Assembly (NCBI GenBank): GCA_029251005.1
Contig: JAQXEE010000098.1
Location: forward strand, 1 to 33,862
Source of the DNA: Flavobacteriales bacterium
GTDB taxonomy: Bacteria; Bacteroidota; Bacteroidia; Flavobacteriales_C; GCA-002722245
Direction: 5' to 3'
Length of the DNA stretch: 33,862 nucleotides
Shown: positions 16,556-25,478 of the stretch, one piece after another
Position numbering within the stretch: the stretch's first letter is position 1
Layout: the number at the start of each line of letters is the position of its first letter
Notes under the pieces: generated by a model
Told to the model about the DNA's origin: nothing
Database searches by the model: none
Seen by the model: only the letters and a program-made list of their open reading frames with translations
Program-made: the position numbers and the translations under genes

Positions 16556-17766
16556 TTTAAAGCTTTAATTCGTTGGTGGATGGGTGGATGCGAGTAATAA
16601 AAGAAAACATATGCTGGATGCGGGTTTAAATTAGATAAATTGTCCACCGATAATTTTTTCAATGCTGTAATTAAAGTCTCTCCATTATAGGTTTCCTTAG
16701 CATAAGCATCGGCTTGATATTCCATAATTCGAGAAATGTTATTTTGCACCATCCCTATTAAAAAACTAATTGGCGTAAATAAAATTGAAAAAGCTAACAA
16801 TCCAGTATAAAAATTTGGTGTTTCAACGCCTAACCCTAATGAAAAATCGGATTGATTCAATGCCCAACCTAACAAAAATAACATCCCAAACAACTGTACA
16901 ATAGAGAAGAGTAAATTGAATAAAGTATGTTTCCGTTTGTAATGACCAATTTCATGCGCTAATACCGCCGTAATTTCTTCTTTCGATTGTCCTTCTATTA
17001 AAGTATCATATAAGACGATTGTTTTAGTTGGACCTAATCCGCTAAAAAAGGCATTTGCTTTCTTGCTCCGCTTACTTCCATCCATTTGATATAAATTTTT
17101 CAATCCATAACCCACTTTTTTACAATAAGCCAAAACATATCCCTTTAATCCTTCGTCCTCAATTGGACTTAGCTTATTAAAAAGAGGCAATATTAAAGAA
17201 GTATAAAATGTGTTAACAAAAATCATTATAACAACGATTACCCCCCAAAAAACCAACCAGAAGTCTGAGCCTAAAATTTCAAAAAGCCATCCTAGCAAGA
17301 ATAAAAGTCCTCCTCCTATTATAGCTCCAATAACTAATTGCTTGATAGTGTCGGTTAAAAAGAGTTTTTTACTAGAATTATTAAAACCAAATTCTTCTTC
17401 AATTATAAATGTTTGATAGTAACTAAATGGGATGGAAATTAATTGATTTGCACCAAGAAGAATCCCAAAGAATACTAAAGCTTGGTAAGATTGGTTATCT
17501 GAAAAAGAAATAGCGATTTCATTTACCCAATTAAATCCTCCCTCCATTATCATGAAAACCATTATTGCTAATGATATTATCTTGCTTATAAAACTAAACT
17601 GATAATTCTTATGAGCATACTCTACAGCTCTTTTCACTTGACCTTTAGTATAAATACCTCTTACTTGAGTAGGCCAAGGTTTCAAAATGTTTTGTTGATT
17701 TAATCGCCCTAAAATCAACTCAATTAAAAATACTCCAACTAATACTCCAATTACTAAAGCCACCAT
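16552..17766 (-). CDS. M48-family membrane metalloprotease (Ste24/CAAX protease-like)
   Basis: 404 residues. Several membrane segments are visible (residues about 3-20, 60-78, 95-112, 145-165, 172-195, 285-302, 322-340). The zinc motif HEIGH is at 271-275 and the third ligand Glu349 lies in EYQAD. The TKTIVLYDTL block before HEIGH is typical of the Ste24 type. In bacteria such enzymes are thought to degrade abnormal membrane proteins; CAAX processing is not expected. The next gene starts inside its stop (ATGA), and upstream is a 159-base gap shared with the divergent adhesin operon. Confidence 0.92.
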   Translation of the reverse strand: MVALVIGVLVGVFLIELILGRLNQQNILKPWPTQVRGIYTKGQVKRAVEYAHKNYQFSFISKIISLAIMVFMIMEGGFNWVNEIAISFSDNQSYQALVFFGILLGANQLISIPFSYYQTFIIEEEFGFNNSSKKLFLTDTIKQLVIGAIIGGGLLFLLGWLFEILGSDFWLVFWGVIVVIMIFVNTFYTSLILPLFNKLSPIEDEGLKGYVLAYCKKVGYGLKNLYQMDGSKRSKKANAFFSGLGPTKTIVLYDTLIEGQSKEEITAVLAHEIGHYKRKHTLFNLLFSIVQLFGMLFLLGWALNQSDFSLGLGVETPNFYTGLLAFSILFTPISFLIGMVQNNISRIMEYQADAYAKETYNGETLITALKKLSVDNLSNLNPHPAYVFFYYSHPPIHQRIKALK

Positions 17767-17882
17767 TTACAATTTATTTACGTCTAAGTTAAAACTGTGT
17801 ATCCATTTATTGTGAACCAATTTTGACGAGTTGTTAACATCAGTTAATCATTTATACTAACCTAAAAAGGTTTTTTATTTAC

Positions 17883-17890
17883 TATTTTTG
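17883..17890 (+). promoter_or_regulatory. candidate -7 promoter element for the adhesin operon
   Basis: TATTTTTG matches TAnnTTTG exactly. Initiation near 17896 gives a leader of about 30 bases before the TTG start at 17926. No convincing -33 TTG is present at the expected spacing. Confidence 0.45.
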
Positions 17891-17925
17891 CCAAAAGTTA
17901 GTGAAATTAAATTTTAACACAGCAA

Positions 17926-20900
17926 TTGAAAAAGCTATTTTTTATCGTCTTTTTTCTAATTCTTACCTTTCCTATAGTTGGTCAGGTAACTGCCGAGTTC
18001 GATACAGATCAAACTAGCGGATGTGCTCCGTTCGTTGTCCCTTTCACAAATCTATCAACGGATGGTAACTCTTACAAATGGGATTTTGGAAACGGCTTTA
18101 CGAGTACTGACCTAGATCCAATTTACATTTATTCTCAACCTGGTATTTATACGGTAACACTTATAACCACAAACGGAACTGATTCAGATACAACAAAAAA
18201 ATCAGCACTAATAAGAGTTAACGCATCTCCCGTTCCAAAATTATCAGTTAACAGTCAAAATGGCTGTTCACCTCATATAGCTGAATTCTCTGATTTATCT
18301 ATTCCACAATCAGGAACAATAACCGAGTGGTATTGGGCATTTGGAAACGGAGAAACTTCAAGTGAACAAAATCCAACAACTACATATATTGAAACGAAAA
18401 ATTATGAAGTTTTTTTAAAAGTAAAAGATATTAATGGATGTGAGGCTTCTATTTCAAAATCAGATTTTATTCGTCTAGATAATCCTCAAGCAAAATTTGT
18501 TCACGGTTCTGTTAAATGCGGTCTTCCCTCACCTGTAACTTTTATTAACAAATCAACAGGTGAAGACTTAGATTACAATTGGGATTTTGGAGATGGAAAT
18601 TCAACATCTGGCGATGTACCAGGAATTCATGAATATATTGCTTTTGGGACTAAACAAGTTACTTTAACCGTCACTGAAAAGCTTACAGGATGTAAGGATA
18701 CTTATTCAAAAAGTCTCGTTGTTGGTGATTACGAAGCGACCTTCGATTGGGATATTATTTGCGGTTTTAATGAATTCACAATTAAAGTTGAGAACACCAC
18801 CGAAACATTTAATTCTTTGGATTGGAATTTTGGTGGAGAATCAACTAAATCTACACAAAATGCTGAATACAATTTTAAAGGAAAAGGGCCATATGAAATA
18901 ACTTTAACATCAACTGTAAATGATGCTTGCTGGGATACAACAACTATTACCTATCAACTTCCCGAACCAATTGCGAATGGCATACCTCCAATTTGTAGCG
19001 ACCCCCTAGAAGTTACATTTACAAATAATTCCAAAGGTAGTGAATTAGATTATTATTGGGATTTTGGAGACTCTCTTTACTCAACAGAAAAGTCCCCTGT
19101 TCATACTTATGACATTCCACCCGAAATATTTAAATATAAATTAGTTGCCACCGATAAGTTTGGGTGTTCCGATACGAATGCATGGATTTTAAGAGTTCCA
19201 TTTCCAATTGCTCGATTTTATGAGCAAGATTCAATTTACACAGGATGTTCACCTTTAAATTTAACTTTTAAAGACACTAGCTACACCTTAAATTCAAAAA
19301 TCTCAAATGTTGAATGGAACTTTGGAGATCCTGCGTCTGAGAGTTTAAATGAAAGCAAAGAATTTGAACCAAATCACATCTATAATACCCCAGGTGATTA
19401 TGATATAAAATACATTATTTTCACCGAAGACGGCTGCTCGGACACAGTAACATATGAGGCAATTATTAAAGCTGGAGAAAAACCAATCTCTGCTAATTTC
19501 ACTCAATCACCCAACGATACAATTTGTTACGGTGATAGAATTGATTTCGAAGACCAAGCTAATTACCTTACAACTTACTTGGAAAGTAATTATTTCTGCT
19601 GGGCATTTAACGAGGGAACAAATTCATTACTAATTGATGAAGAAACACCAATTTCAGATTGCCCTCCAAATGTTTCTTCATATCTAGGAAAAACTCCTTT
19701 TATCAATTACAACGATCCTAGTCGCACATACGAGCAGTTTAAACACGTTTCGGATACAATTGGAGATACTATTTCAACAGGAGAAGTAATTCCTGATGCC
19801 GGTCAACTTTACACCCACTTGATAACCGGATATAATGGTTGCTTTGTTGAAGTTATTAATCCAACATTTGTAGATACTACTATTGCTGTTAATGGATATG
19901 TAATCGAAGATAATTTTGAACTCTTTTCAGATAGTTCGAAATTTTTTGGCTTTTATCAAGCCTCTTTAAATTATGACTCCATTGCCTACAGTTACATTTA
20001 TTCTGCATCTGCAAGAACTGATACAGTTTATAAAATACACCCAACAGATACTTCTTTTTTCTTATTAACGGAAGGGGAAAAATATTACGTAAGAACAAAA
20101 ATACTTAACAACGCATCTGGCTGCGAAAATGAGCTTTATGATCAAATTGTAATTGATTCCGTAAGATTAGATTTTGAAGTAGTTAAACGTCAATGCCTAA
20201 ATAGCAACCCTGTGCTATTTGATGATAATTCTCATGCAAAATATGGAAAACTAATTGAACGAAATTGGTTAATAAACGGAGTTAAAGAACTTTCTAGTTT
20301 AGATTTTGACAGTGCATACTACTCCTTTCCCGACACAGGAACGTTTAAAATAACACTTCAGAACATCTATCAAATTGAGTATTACAAATATGGGGTAAAA
20401 ACTTATGGGGACTATACCAAGGAACTTACAAAGCAAATAAAAATTGAAGGTGTTAAAGCAAAAGGCTCTTCAGACACTTTGAATATTTGTGGAGGGGAAA
20501 CACTAGAATTTACTGATTCTTCAGGTTCTACAAACTTAATTAAAGATTATGTATGGCAATTTGGATACGAAACTGATAGTGCAACAATTCAAAACCCCAG
20601 TCACATTTATAATTTAGCAGGAACTTATACCCCTACTTTAATTGTGACAGACACCTTTGGTTGTTATGACTCCGTTGCATTAACTCCTATTTCGGTATCA
20701 AAACCAACCGTTAACTTTATTGTTTCAGATTCTTTAATATGTAAAGGTGACTTTATTTCAATGATAAATGAGAGTATTAATTATCCCGTTGAAAATTCAC
20801 TTTCATATACATGGACTGCATATTCATTCACTAGCAATAATATTGATTTTGTTCAACAATTTGACTCTGTGGGGTCCTTTGACATTAAACTTCATGCAAT

Positions 20901-22491
20901 CGACAATACTTCCGGTTGCCAAGATTCTCTTATAAAGACAAAACATTTAGAAGTATCAGATTTCCCTGAAACTAACTTTGCAGGAAGCCCATTATATGTT
21001 GACTGTCCACCACTCGCTTCAAATTTTGGTGACAGTACCAAAACTAATGTTTTAAGTTGGAATTGGAATTTTGGAGATGGTAATACTTCCAGTAGTCAAA
21101 ACCCAATCAATATATTTACATCTCCAGGTTTGTTCGATATTAGTTTAATAACCACTAATTTTGCAGGATGTTCGGACACCTTGATTCGAAAAGAATATGT
21201 TAACATTAATGGGCCAAGCGGTTATGTTAATTTCAACCCTGATACACTTTGTATTCCAGATTCAGTGAAGTTTGATTTAGAGCTTAACAACACGCAATTC
21301 TACATTTGGAATTTTGGAGATGGGAACAACATTAGCTATAATTACGAAGATTTTCCAGACTCAATTTTTCATCATTACAAAAAAGGTGGAACTTTTCAAC
21401 CAACTATTGAACTAATTGACGATGAAGGTTGCTTTTACTCTTTGCCTGAGTTACCAATAATCCAAGGAGACAGTATTAAGGCTCAGTTTATGACTAGCTC
21501 TGATATTATTTGCGATGTATTAAATATCCCCTTTCAAAATAACTCAAGATCAACATTTGAATCCGAATTTCTATGGACATTTGGAGACTTAGACTCCTCT
21601 AAGGTAAAATCTCCGTTACACACCTATTTAACAGACAGCATTTACAGCGTAACATTGAAACAAAAGAGCCCACTAGGTTGTATTGATTCTGTTTCAAAAA
21701 CAATAACAGTTTTCAATGCTCCACTTCCGAAACTAAACATCCAAAACGAGAATTTTTGTATTCCTTCAATTTCTATATTAAAATTAATTTTCGAAAACAA
21801 TCAATTTGTTGCAGACAGTAGCTTTTTTACTTTAGAGAATTCAAAAATTATGGGGGACTCAATAGTCTATCAATTTGAAAATGACGGTATAAATAACATC
21901 CAGTTTACAATTGCATATGGTAGTGGAAATTGTGTAATAGACAGTATTGTGGCAACTCCATTTTACAAATGGCCAATTGCAGACTTTGAATTTTCCCCAA
22001 AAAACAATTCGACAGAAGAACCCGATGTGATATTTAAAAATAAAACACAAAATGCATCTGAATGGTTATGGGATTTTAATGATGATGAGACGAGCTCAGA
22101 AGAAAGTCCGGGTAACAGTTTTAAAGAGGCTGGTTCTTATAAAGTAAAATTAATTGGGTCGAATGCTGGAGGATGCTCAGACACCGTAATTAAGGACGTA
22201 AATATAGCGCCTTATGATTTTATAAAAGTTCCTAGCGCATTCTCACCTAACGGAGATGGTCAAAATGATTTATTTGGAATTTTAAGAGCTGGAGATTTTA
22301 CCATATTAGAATTTAAAATATACAACAGATGGGGAAATATAGTATTTGAATCAAATAATGTAAACGATAAATGGGACGGAACAAAAAAAGGAAGCCCCCA
22401 AAATACAGGAACATACATTTACTATATAAAAGGAAGTCGGACCTCAGGTAAACAAATCGAGATTAAAGGAGATTTCACACTGCTTAGGTAA
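17926..22491 (+). CDS. giant PKD-repeat surface protein with T9SS type B (CHU_C) sorting domain
   Basis: 1521 residues. The start is a TTG: the frame has a stop at 17908-17910 and no ATG before a full signal peptide (MKKLFFIVFFLILTFPIVGQ). About a dozen PKD or PKD-like domains follow from residue 22, recognised by repeated WDFGDG/WNFGDG and ...YTVTL motifs. Most carry a Cys pair (GCxP early, GCSDT late). Residues about 525-745 are irregular and lack the PKD core motif. The C-terminus (about 1433-1521) is the gliding-motility-associated domain (VPSAFSPNGDGQNDLF, YNRWGNIVFE, WDGT, TYIYYI), a secretion signal for type IX export to the surface. It is the first gene of an operon with PorP/SprF (1-base overlap). 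A role in adhesion or gliding is inferred. Confidence 0.93.
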   Translation: MKKLFFIVFFLILTFPIVGQVTAEFDTDQTSGCAPFVVPFTNLSTDGNSYKWDFGNGFTSTDLDPIYIYSQPGIYTVTLITTNGTDSDTTKKSALIRVNASPVPKLSVNSQNGCSPHIAEFSDLSIPQSGTITEWYWAFGNGETSSEQNPTTTYIETKNYEVFLKVKDINGCEASISKSDFIRLDNPQAKFVHGSVKCGLPSPVTFINKSTGEDLDYNWDFGDGNSTSGDVPGIHEYIAFGTKQVTLTVTEKLTGCKDTYSKSLVVGDYEATFDWDIICGFNEFTIKVENTTETFNSLDWNFGGESTKSTQNAEYNFKGKGPYEITLTSTVNDACWDTTTITYQLPEPIANGIPPICSDPLEVTFTNNSKGSELDYYWDFGDSLYSTEKSPVHTYDIPPEIFKYKLVATDKFGCSDTNAWILRVPFPIARFYEQDSIYTGCSPLNLTFKDTSYTLNSKISNVEWNFGDPASESLNESKEFEPNHIYNTPGDYDIKYIIFTEDGCSDTVTYEAIIKAGEKPISANFTQSPNDTICYGDRIDFEDQANYLTTYLESNYFCWAFNEGTNSLLIDEETPISDCPPNVSSYLGKTPFINYNDPSRTYEQFKHVSDTIGDTISTGEVIPDAGQLYTHLITGYNGCFVEVINPTFVDTTIAVNGYVIEDNFELFSDSSKFFGFYQASLNYDSIAYSYIYSASARTDTVYKIHPTDTSFFLLTEGEKYYVRTKILNNASGCENELYDQIVIDSVRLDFEVVKRQCLNSNPVLFDDNSHAKYGKLIERNWLINGVKELSSLDFDSAYYSFPDTGTFKITLQNIYQIEYYKYGVKTYGDYTKELTKQIKIEGVKAKGSSDTLNICGGETLEFTDSSGSTNLIKDYVWQFGYETDSATIQNPSHIYNLAGTYTPTLIVTDTFGCYDSVALTPISVSKPTVNFIVSDSLICKGDFISMINESINYPVENSLSYTWTAYSFTSNNIDFVQQFDSVGSFDIKLHAIDNTSGCQDSLIKTKHLEVSDFPETNFAGSPLYVDCPPLASNFGDSTKTNVLSWNWNFGDGNTSSSQNPINIFTSPGLFDISLITTNFAGCSDTLIRKEYVNINGPSGYVNFNPDTLCIPDSVKFDLELNNTQFYIWNFGDGNNISYNYEDFPDSIFHHYKKGGTFQPTIELIDDEGCFYSLPELPIIQGDSIKAQFMTSSDIICDVLNIPFQNNSRSTFESEFLWTFGDLDSSKVKSPLHTYLTDSIYSVTLKQKSPLGCIDSVSKTITVFNAPLPKLNIQNENFCIPSISILKLIFENNQFVADSSFFTLENSKIMGDSIVYQFENDGINNIQFTIAYGSGNCVIDSIVATPFYKWPIADFEFSPKNNSTEEPDVIFKNKTQNASEWLWDFNDDETSSEESPGNSFKEAGSYKVKLIGSNAGGCSDTVIKDVNIAPYDFIKVPSAFSPNGDGQNDLFGILRAGDFTILEFKIYNRWGNIVFESNNVNDKWDGTKKGSPQNTGTYIYYIKGSRTSGKQIEIKGDFTLLR

Positions 22492-23510
22492 TGAAAATAA
22501 TATCATTCATATTATCATTTTGTATATATGTAAATTTAATTGGACAAGATATTCATTTCTCACAATTTAATGATTTGCCGCTTGCTTTAAATCCTGCTTT
22601 GAGTGGCAAAATGGATGGCACATTAAGATCTGGTACAATATATCGTAATCAATGGAATAGTATAAGTATTCCTTTTGAAAGTACTGGACTATACGCTGAC
22701 TTTAAAATCAGTCCAAAATTTCTTAGAGGTCAAAACATAGGATGGGGAGTTCAATTATTAAATGATCGATCAGGAAGTGGTGCATTAAATGAAAACACAC
22801 TCTCTTTTTCTGGAAGTTATCATCACTTTCTTACAGAAAAAGAAGACCATTTAGTTACTGGTGGTATATCAATTGGCGGTTTCCAAAAAAGTATTGATTT
22901 ATCTGAATTAAATTTTGAGAATCAATTTATTGTTGAAAATGCTAACTTTGGAAATATGTCAAGTAATGAAAACCTTGAAAGTAACTCTCTACTGAGAATG
23001 GACTTAGCAATGGGAGGTTCGTGGACATACTTTGATCCATATGGCTATCAATTGTCAGCGGGAATTAGTGTTTTTCATCTTTCTAGGCCAAATAATAGTT
23101 TTTATAGAAAAGAAGATGCACTTGCGAGAAAAGTAAATATCCATGCTAATGGTGTATATCCAATTAATCAAAGGTTTGACTTGGATCCAAGTTTTTTAAT
23201 CTCAACTCAAAACAAAAATACTAGTATTGTTGTTGGTACAGATTTACTTTATGACTTAGGTAGAAAAACAGTAGAAAAAATTGACTTAAAAGTAGGTTTT
23301 TTTGCTAGACTTGGTGACGCTTTAAATTTCACAATTGGAATGAATCACGACAACTGGAGTATTGATTTGGGTTACGATCTTAATGTATCAGGATTAAGAC
23401 AAGCAAGCCAATCAAGAGGTGCATTTGAAATGTCAATTTCTTTTGTTAACAGGATGTACAAAGGTGCCAAAAACATTAAATACGTAATCCCTGGAAACAG
23501 ACTATTATAA
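22491..23510 (+). CDS. PorP/SprF-family T9SS outer-membrane protein
   Basis: 339 residues. The signal peptide ends at about residue 19 (YVNLIGQ), followed by the family motif DIHFSQFNDLPLALNPALSG and IYRNQW, then the alternating strands of a beta-barrel with NFTIGMNHDNWSIDLGYDLNVSGL near the C-terminus. SprF-type proteins are required for export and attachment of type B C-terminal-domain proteins such as SprB. Its place between the PKD adhesin gene and an OmpA-domain gene, with TAATG overlaps on both sides, points to the adhesin as its client. It shares only family-level motifs with the copy at 2864. Confidence 0.93.
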   Translation: MKIISFILSFCIYVNLIGQDIHFSQFNDLPLALNPALSGKMDGTLRSGTIYRNQWNSISIPFESTGLYADFKISPKFLRGQNIGWGVQLLNDRSGSGALNENTLSFSGSYHHFLTEKEDHLVTGGISIGGFQKSIDLSELNFENQFIVENANFGNMSSNENLESNSLLRMDLAMGGSWTYFDPYGYQLSAGISVFHLSRPNNSFYRKEDALARKVNIHANGVYPINQRFDLDPSFLISTQNKNTSIVVGTDLLYDLGRKTVEKIDLKVGFFARLGDALNFTIGMNHDNWSIDLGYDLNVSGLRQASQSRGAFEMSISFVNRMYKGAKNIKYVIPGNRLL

Positions 23511-25474
23511 TGAAAAAATTATTTGCACTAACCGTTTTTCTTCTTTTGAGTGTCCTGACTTTTGCTCAATATAAAAGTACAAAGTTAAAAATGGCAGATG
23601 GATTACTTGAGGAAGGTAAACTATATGCTGCTCTTCAAATTTATGAGGATATCGCTAAAGGTGAAGGAGAAAATAAAAGTATCTACCGAAAAATAGCTGA
23701 GCTACATGAAAAACTATACAATTTTGAAGAAGCTGCAAAATGGTATTACGAATTATTTGAAATACAAGACGGAGAATTTCCAAAATCAGAATTCAGATTT
23801 GCCTTTTTAATGAAAATGCAAGGTAAGTATAAAGTAGCGCTTGAACATTTTACGAGCTTTAGTAAGACGTATAGGGGACATGATAGATTAGCATACTCTA
23901 AAATATGTAAGAATGAAATTAAAATATGCAAAGAAGCGTTAGAATCTTTACCAAACGCTGAAATTTCGATTAAAAAAATTCCAGAGAGCATTAATTCTAG
24001 CTATACGGATTTAGCCCCTTTCGCACATGATGGAAAACTATATTACTCTTCGATAAAATCAGATTCAACTCTAACTTATACTGGGTTTTTAGACTCTGCC
24101 CCTACTTTTCAAATTTATATGGCAAAACAAATCGAAGATGAAAAATTTGATTCCTCTAAATTATTTATTCCAGAAATATTAAACACACCATATCAACACA
24201 CTTCAAACGGAAGTTTCAATTCAAAAGGCAATCAATTCTTTTTCACAAGGTGTAAGGAAAACATTAATGGTAAAACAGTTTGTAAAATATATTGTACATC
24301 AAAAAATGATTCAGCCTGGGGAAAACCTGTGCTGCTAGGTCCTGAGATTAATGATAGAAATAATAATTTCTCTAGCACACATCCTGTATTAATGACCTAC
24401 AAGAAACAAGGAAGAACTGCTACAGAAATCAATAAACTAGTTTTCGCAAGTTCAATGCCTGGTGGTGTTGGTAAATACGATTTATGGTCATGTATAATTG
24501 GAAAAGAATTGAAATGTGAAAAGCTTGAAAACCTAGGAAAAAAAGTCAACTCTTTTCAGGATGATTTAACACCATTTTACTCAACAGATGACGGGTATTT
24601 ATATTTCTCATCAAATGGACATGGTGGATTGGGTGGACTGGATATTTTTAAAACTCAAATTAAAAATGGAACACCAAAAAAAATAAAAGCCTTAGATCAA
24701 CCTGTAAATTCATCATCGGATGATTGGTATTATAATCAAATGAATTTAGAAACAGCATTCTTTGTATCCAACCGACTTGGAGCTAAGTCGTATCACAATA
24801 ATACAAGGATAGATGATATCTTTTTAATTAAAAAAGAGAAACAAAAATTCCTTTTCCTATATGCTCAGGAAAATGATAGTTTAGCAAAAGAAATTCATGG
24901 CGGAATATTTAAAATAAAATTCGCTAATGATCCCAAAGCATTAGCTAAACAGGTAAGTTCCGGAATAGCTTTCAAAGTAATTCCAAATAAAACCTATGAA
25001 ATTACAGCCCAGAAAAATGATTATATAAACGAAAGTATTCTCTTCTCAACCTCAAGCGATACAAAGCTAGACACCTTAACTTGGATTTTTAAACTTCAAA
25101 AAATTGATACAACAACTGGGTTTATTTTAAAAAACATCTATTTTGAAAACAATTCTTTTGAACTAAAATCAGAATCAAAACAAGCCTTGAATAAATTGTA
25201 TAAAACCCTAATGGACAATCCTTCTTTTCAGGTTGAAATTGGCGCTCATACAGACAATATTGGTACCGATGAATATAATTACAAACTATCAACTCAAAGA
25301 GCTTTAGAGGTTGTTAAATATCTTATTAAAAAAGGAGTTGGGTCTACAAAACTCGTTGCAAAAGGTTATGGTAAAAGCCAAGCTTTAAAAGGTAATATCG
25401 ACAATGCTAAAAATAGAAGAATTGTATTTAAAATTATTGACTTGAATCATATTGATCAACAAAAGAAAAAATAA
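23510..25474 (+). CDS. TPR-PD40-OmpA periplasmic protein (PorE-like)
   Basis: 654 residues with a signal peptide (MKKLFALTVFLLLSVLTFAQ). Residues about 25-140 form TPR helices, about 165-430 a PD40 propeller (for example SSNGHGGLGGLDIFKT near 367), about 440-530 a short beta domain, and about 540-650 an OmpA-like peptidoglycan-binding domain. The latter has the expected GAHTDNIGTDEYNYKLSTQRA and GYGKSQALKGNIDNAKNRR, including the Asp and Arg that contact peptidoglycan. It should sit in the periplasm, tying the PorP/SprF barrel and its client to the cell wall. It overlaps the preceding gene by one base and is 4 bases from the next. Confidence 0.92.
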   Translation: MKKLFALTVFLLLSVLTFAQYKSTKLKMADGLLEEGKLYAALQIYEDIAKGEGENKSIYRKIAELHEKLYNFEEAAKWYYELFEIQDGEFPKSEFRFAFLMKMQGKYKVALEHFTSFSKTYRGHDRLAYSKICKNEIKICKEALESLPNAEISIKKIPESINSSYTDLAPFAHDGKLYYSSIKSDSTLTYTGFLDSAPTFQIYMAKQIEDEKFDSSKLFIPEILNTPYQHTSNGSFNSKGNQFFFTRCKENINGKTVCKIYCTSKNDSAWGKPVLLGPEINDRNNNFSSTHPVLMTYKKQGRTATEINKLVFASSMPGGVGKYDLWSCIIGKELKCEKLENLGKKVNSFQDDLTPFYSTDDGYLYFSSNGHGGLGGLDIFKTQIKNGTPKKIKALDQPVNSSSDDWYYNQMNLETAFFVSNRLGAKSYHNNTRIDDIFLIKKEKQKFLFLYAQENDSLAKEIHGGIFKIKFANDPKALAKQVSSGIAFKVIPNKTYEITAQKNDYINESILFSTSSDTKLDTLTWIFKLQKIDTTTGFILKNIYFENNSFELKSESKQALNKLYKTLMDNPSFQVEIGAHTDNIGTDEYNYKLSTQRALEVVKYLIKKGVGSTKLVAKGYGKSQALKGNIDNAKNRRIVFKIIDLNHIDQQKKK

Positions 25475-25478
25475 TCAT

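Noticed and set aside
17860-17875. AACC-TAAAAA-GGTT followed by T-run, terminator-like
   Set aside because: Lies between divergent gene starts and upstream of the promoter candidate, so it cannot terminate either neighbour; the stem is only four pairs.
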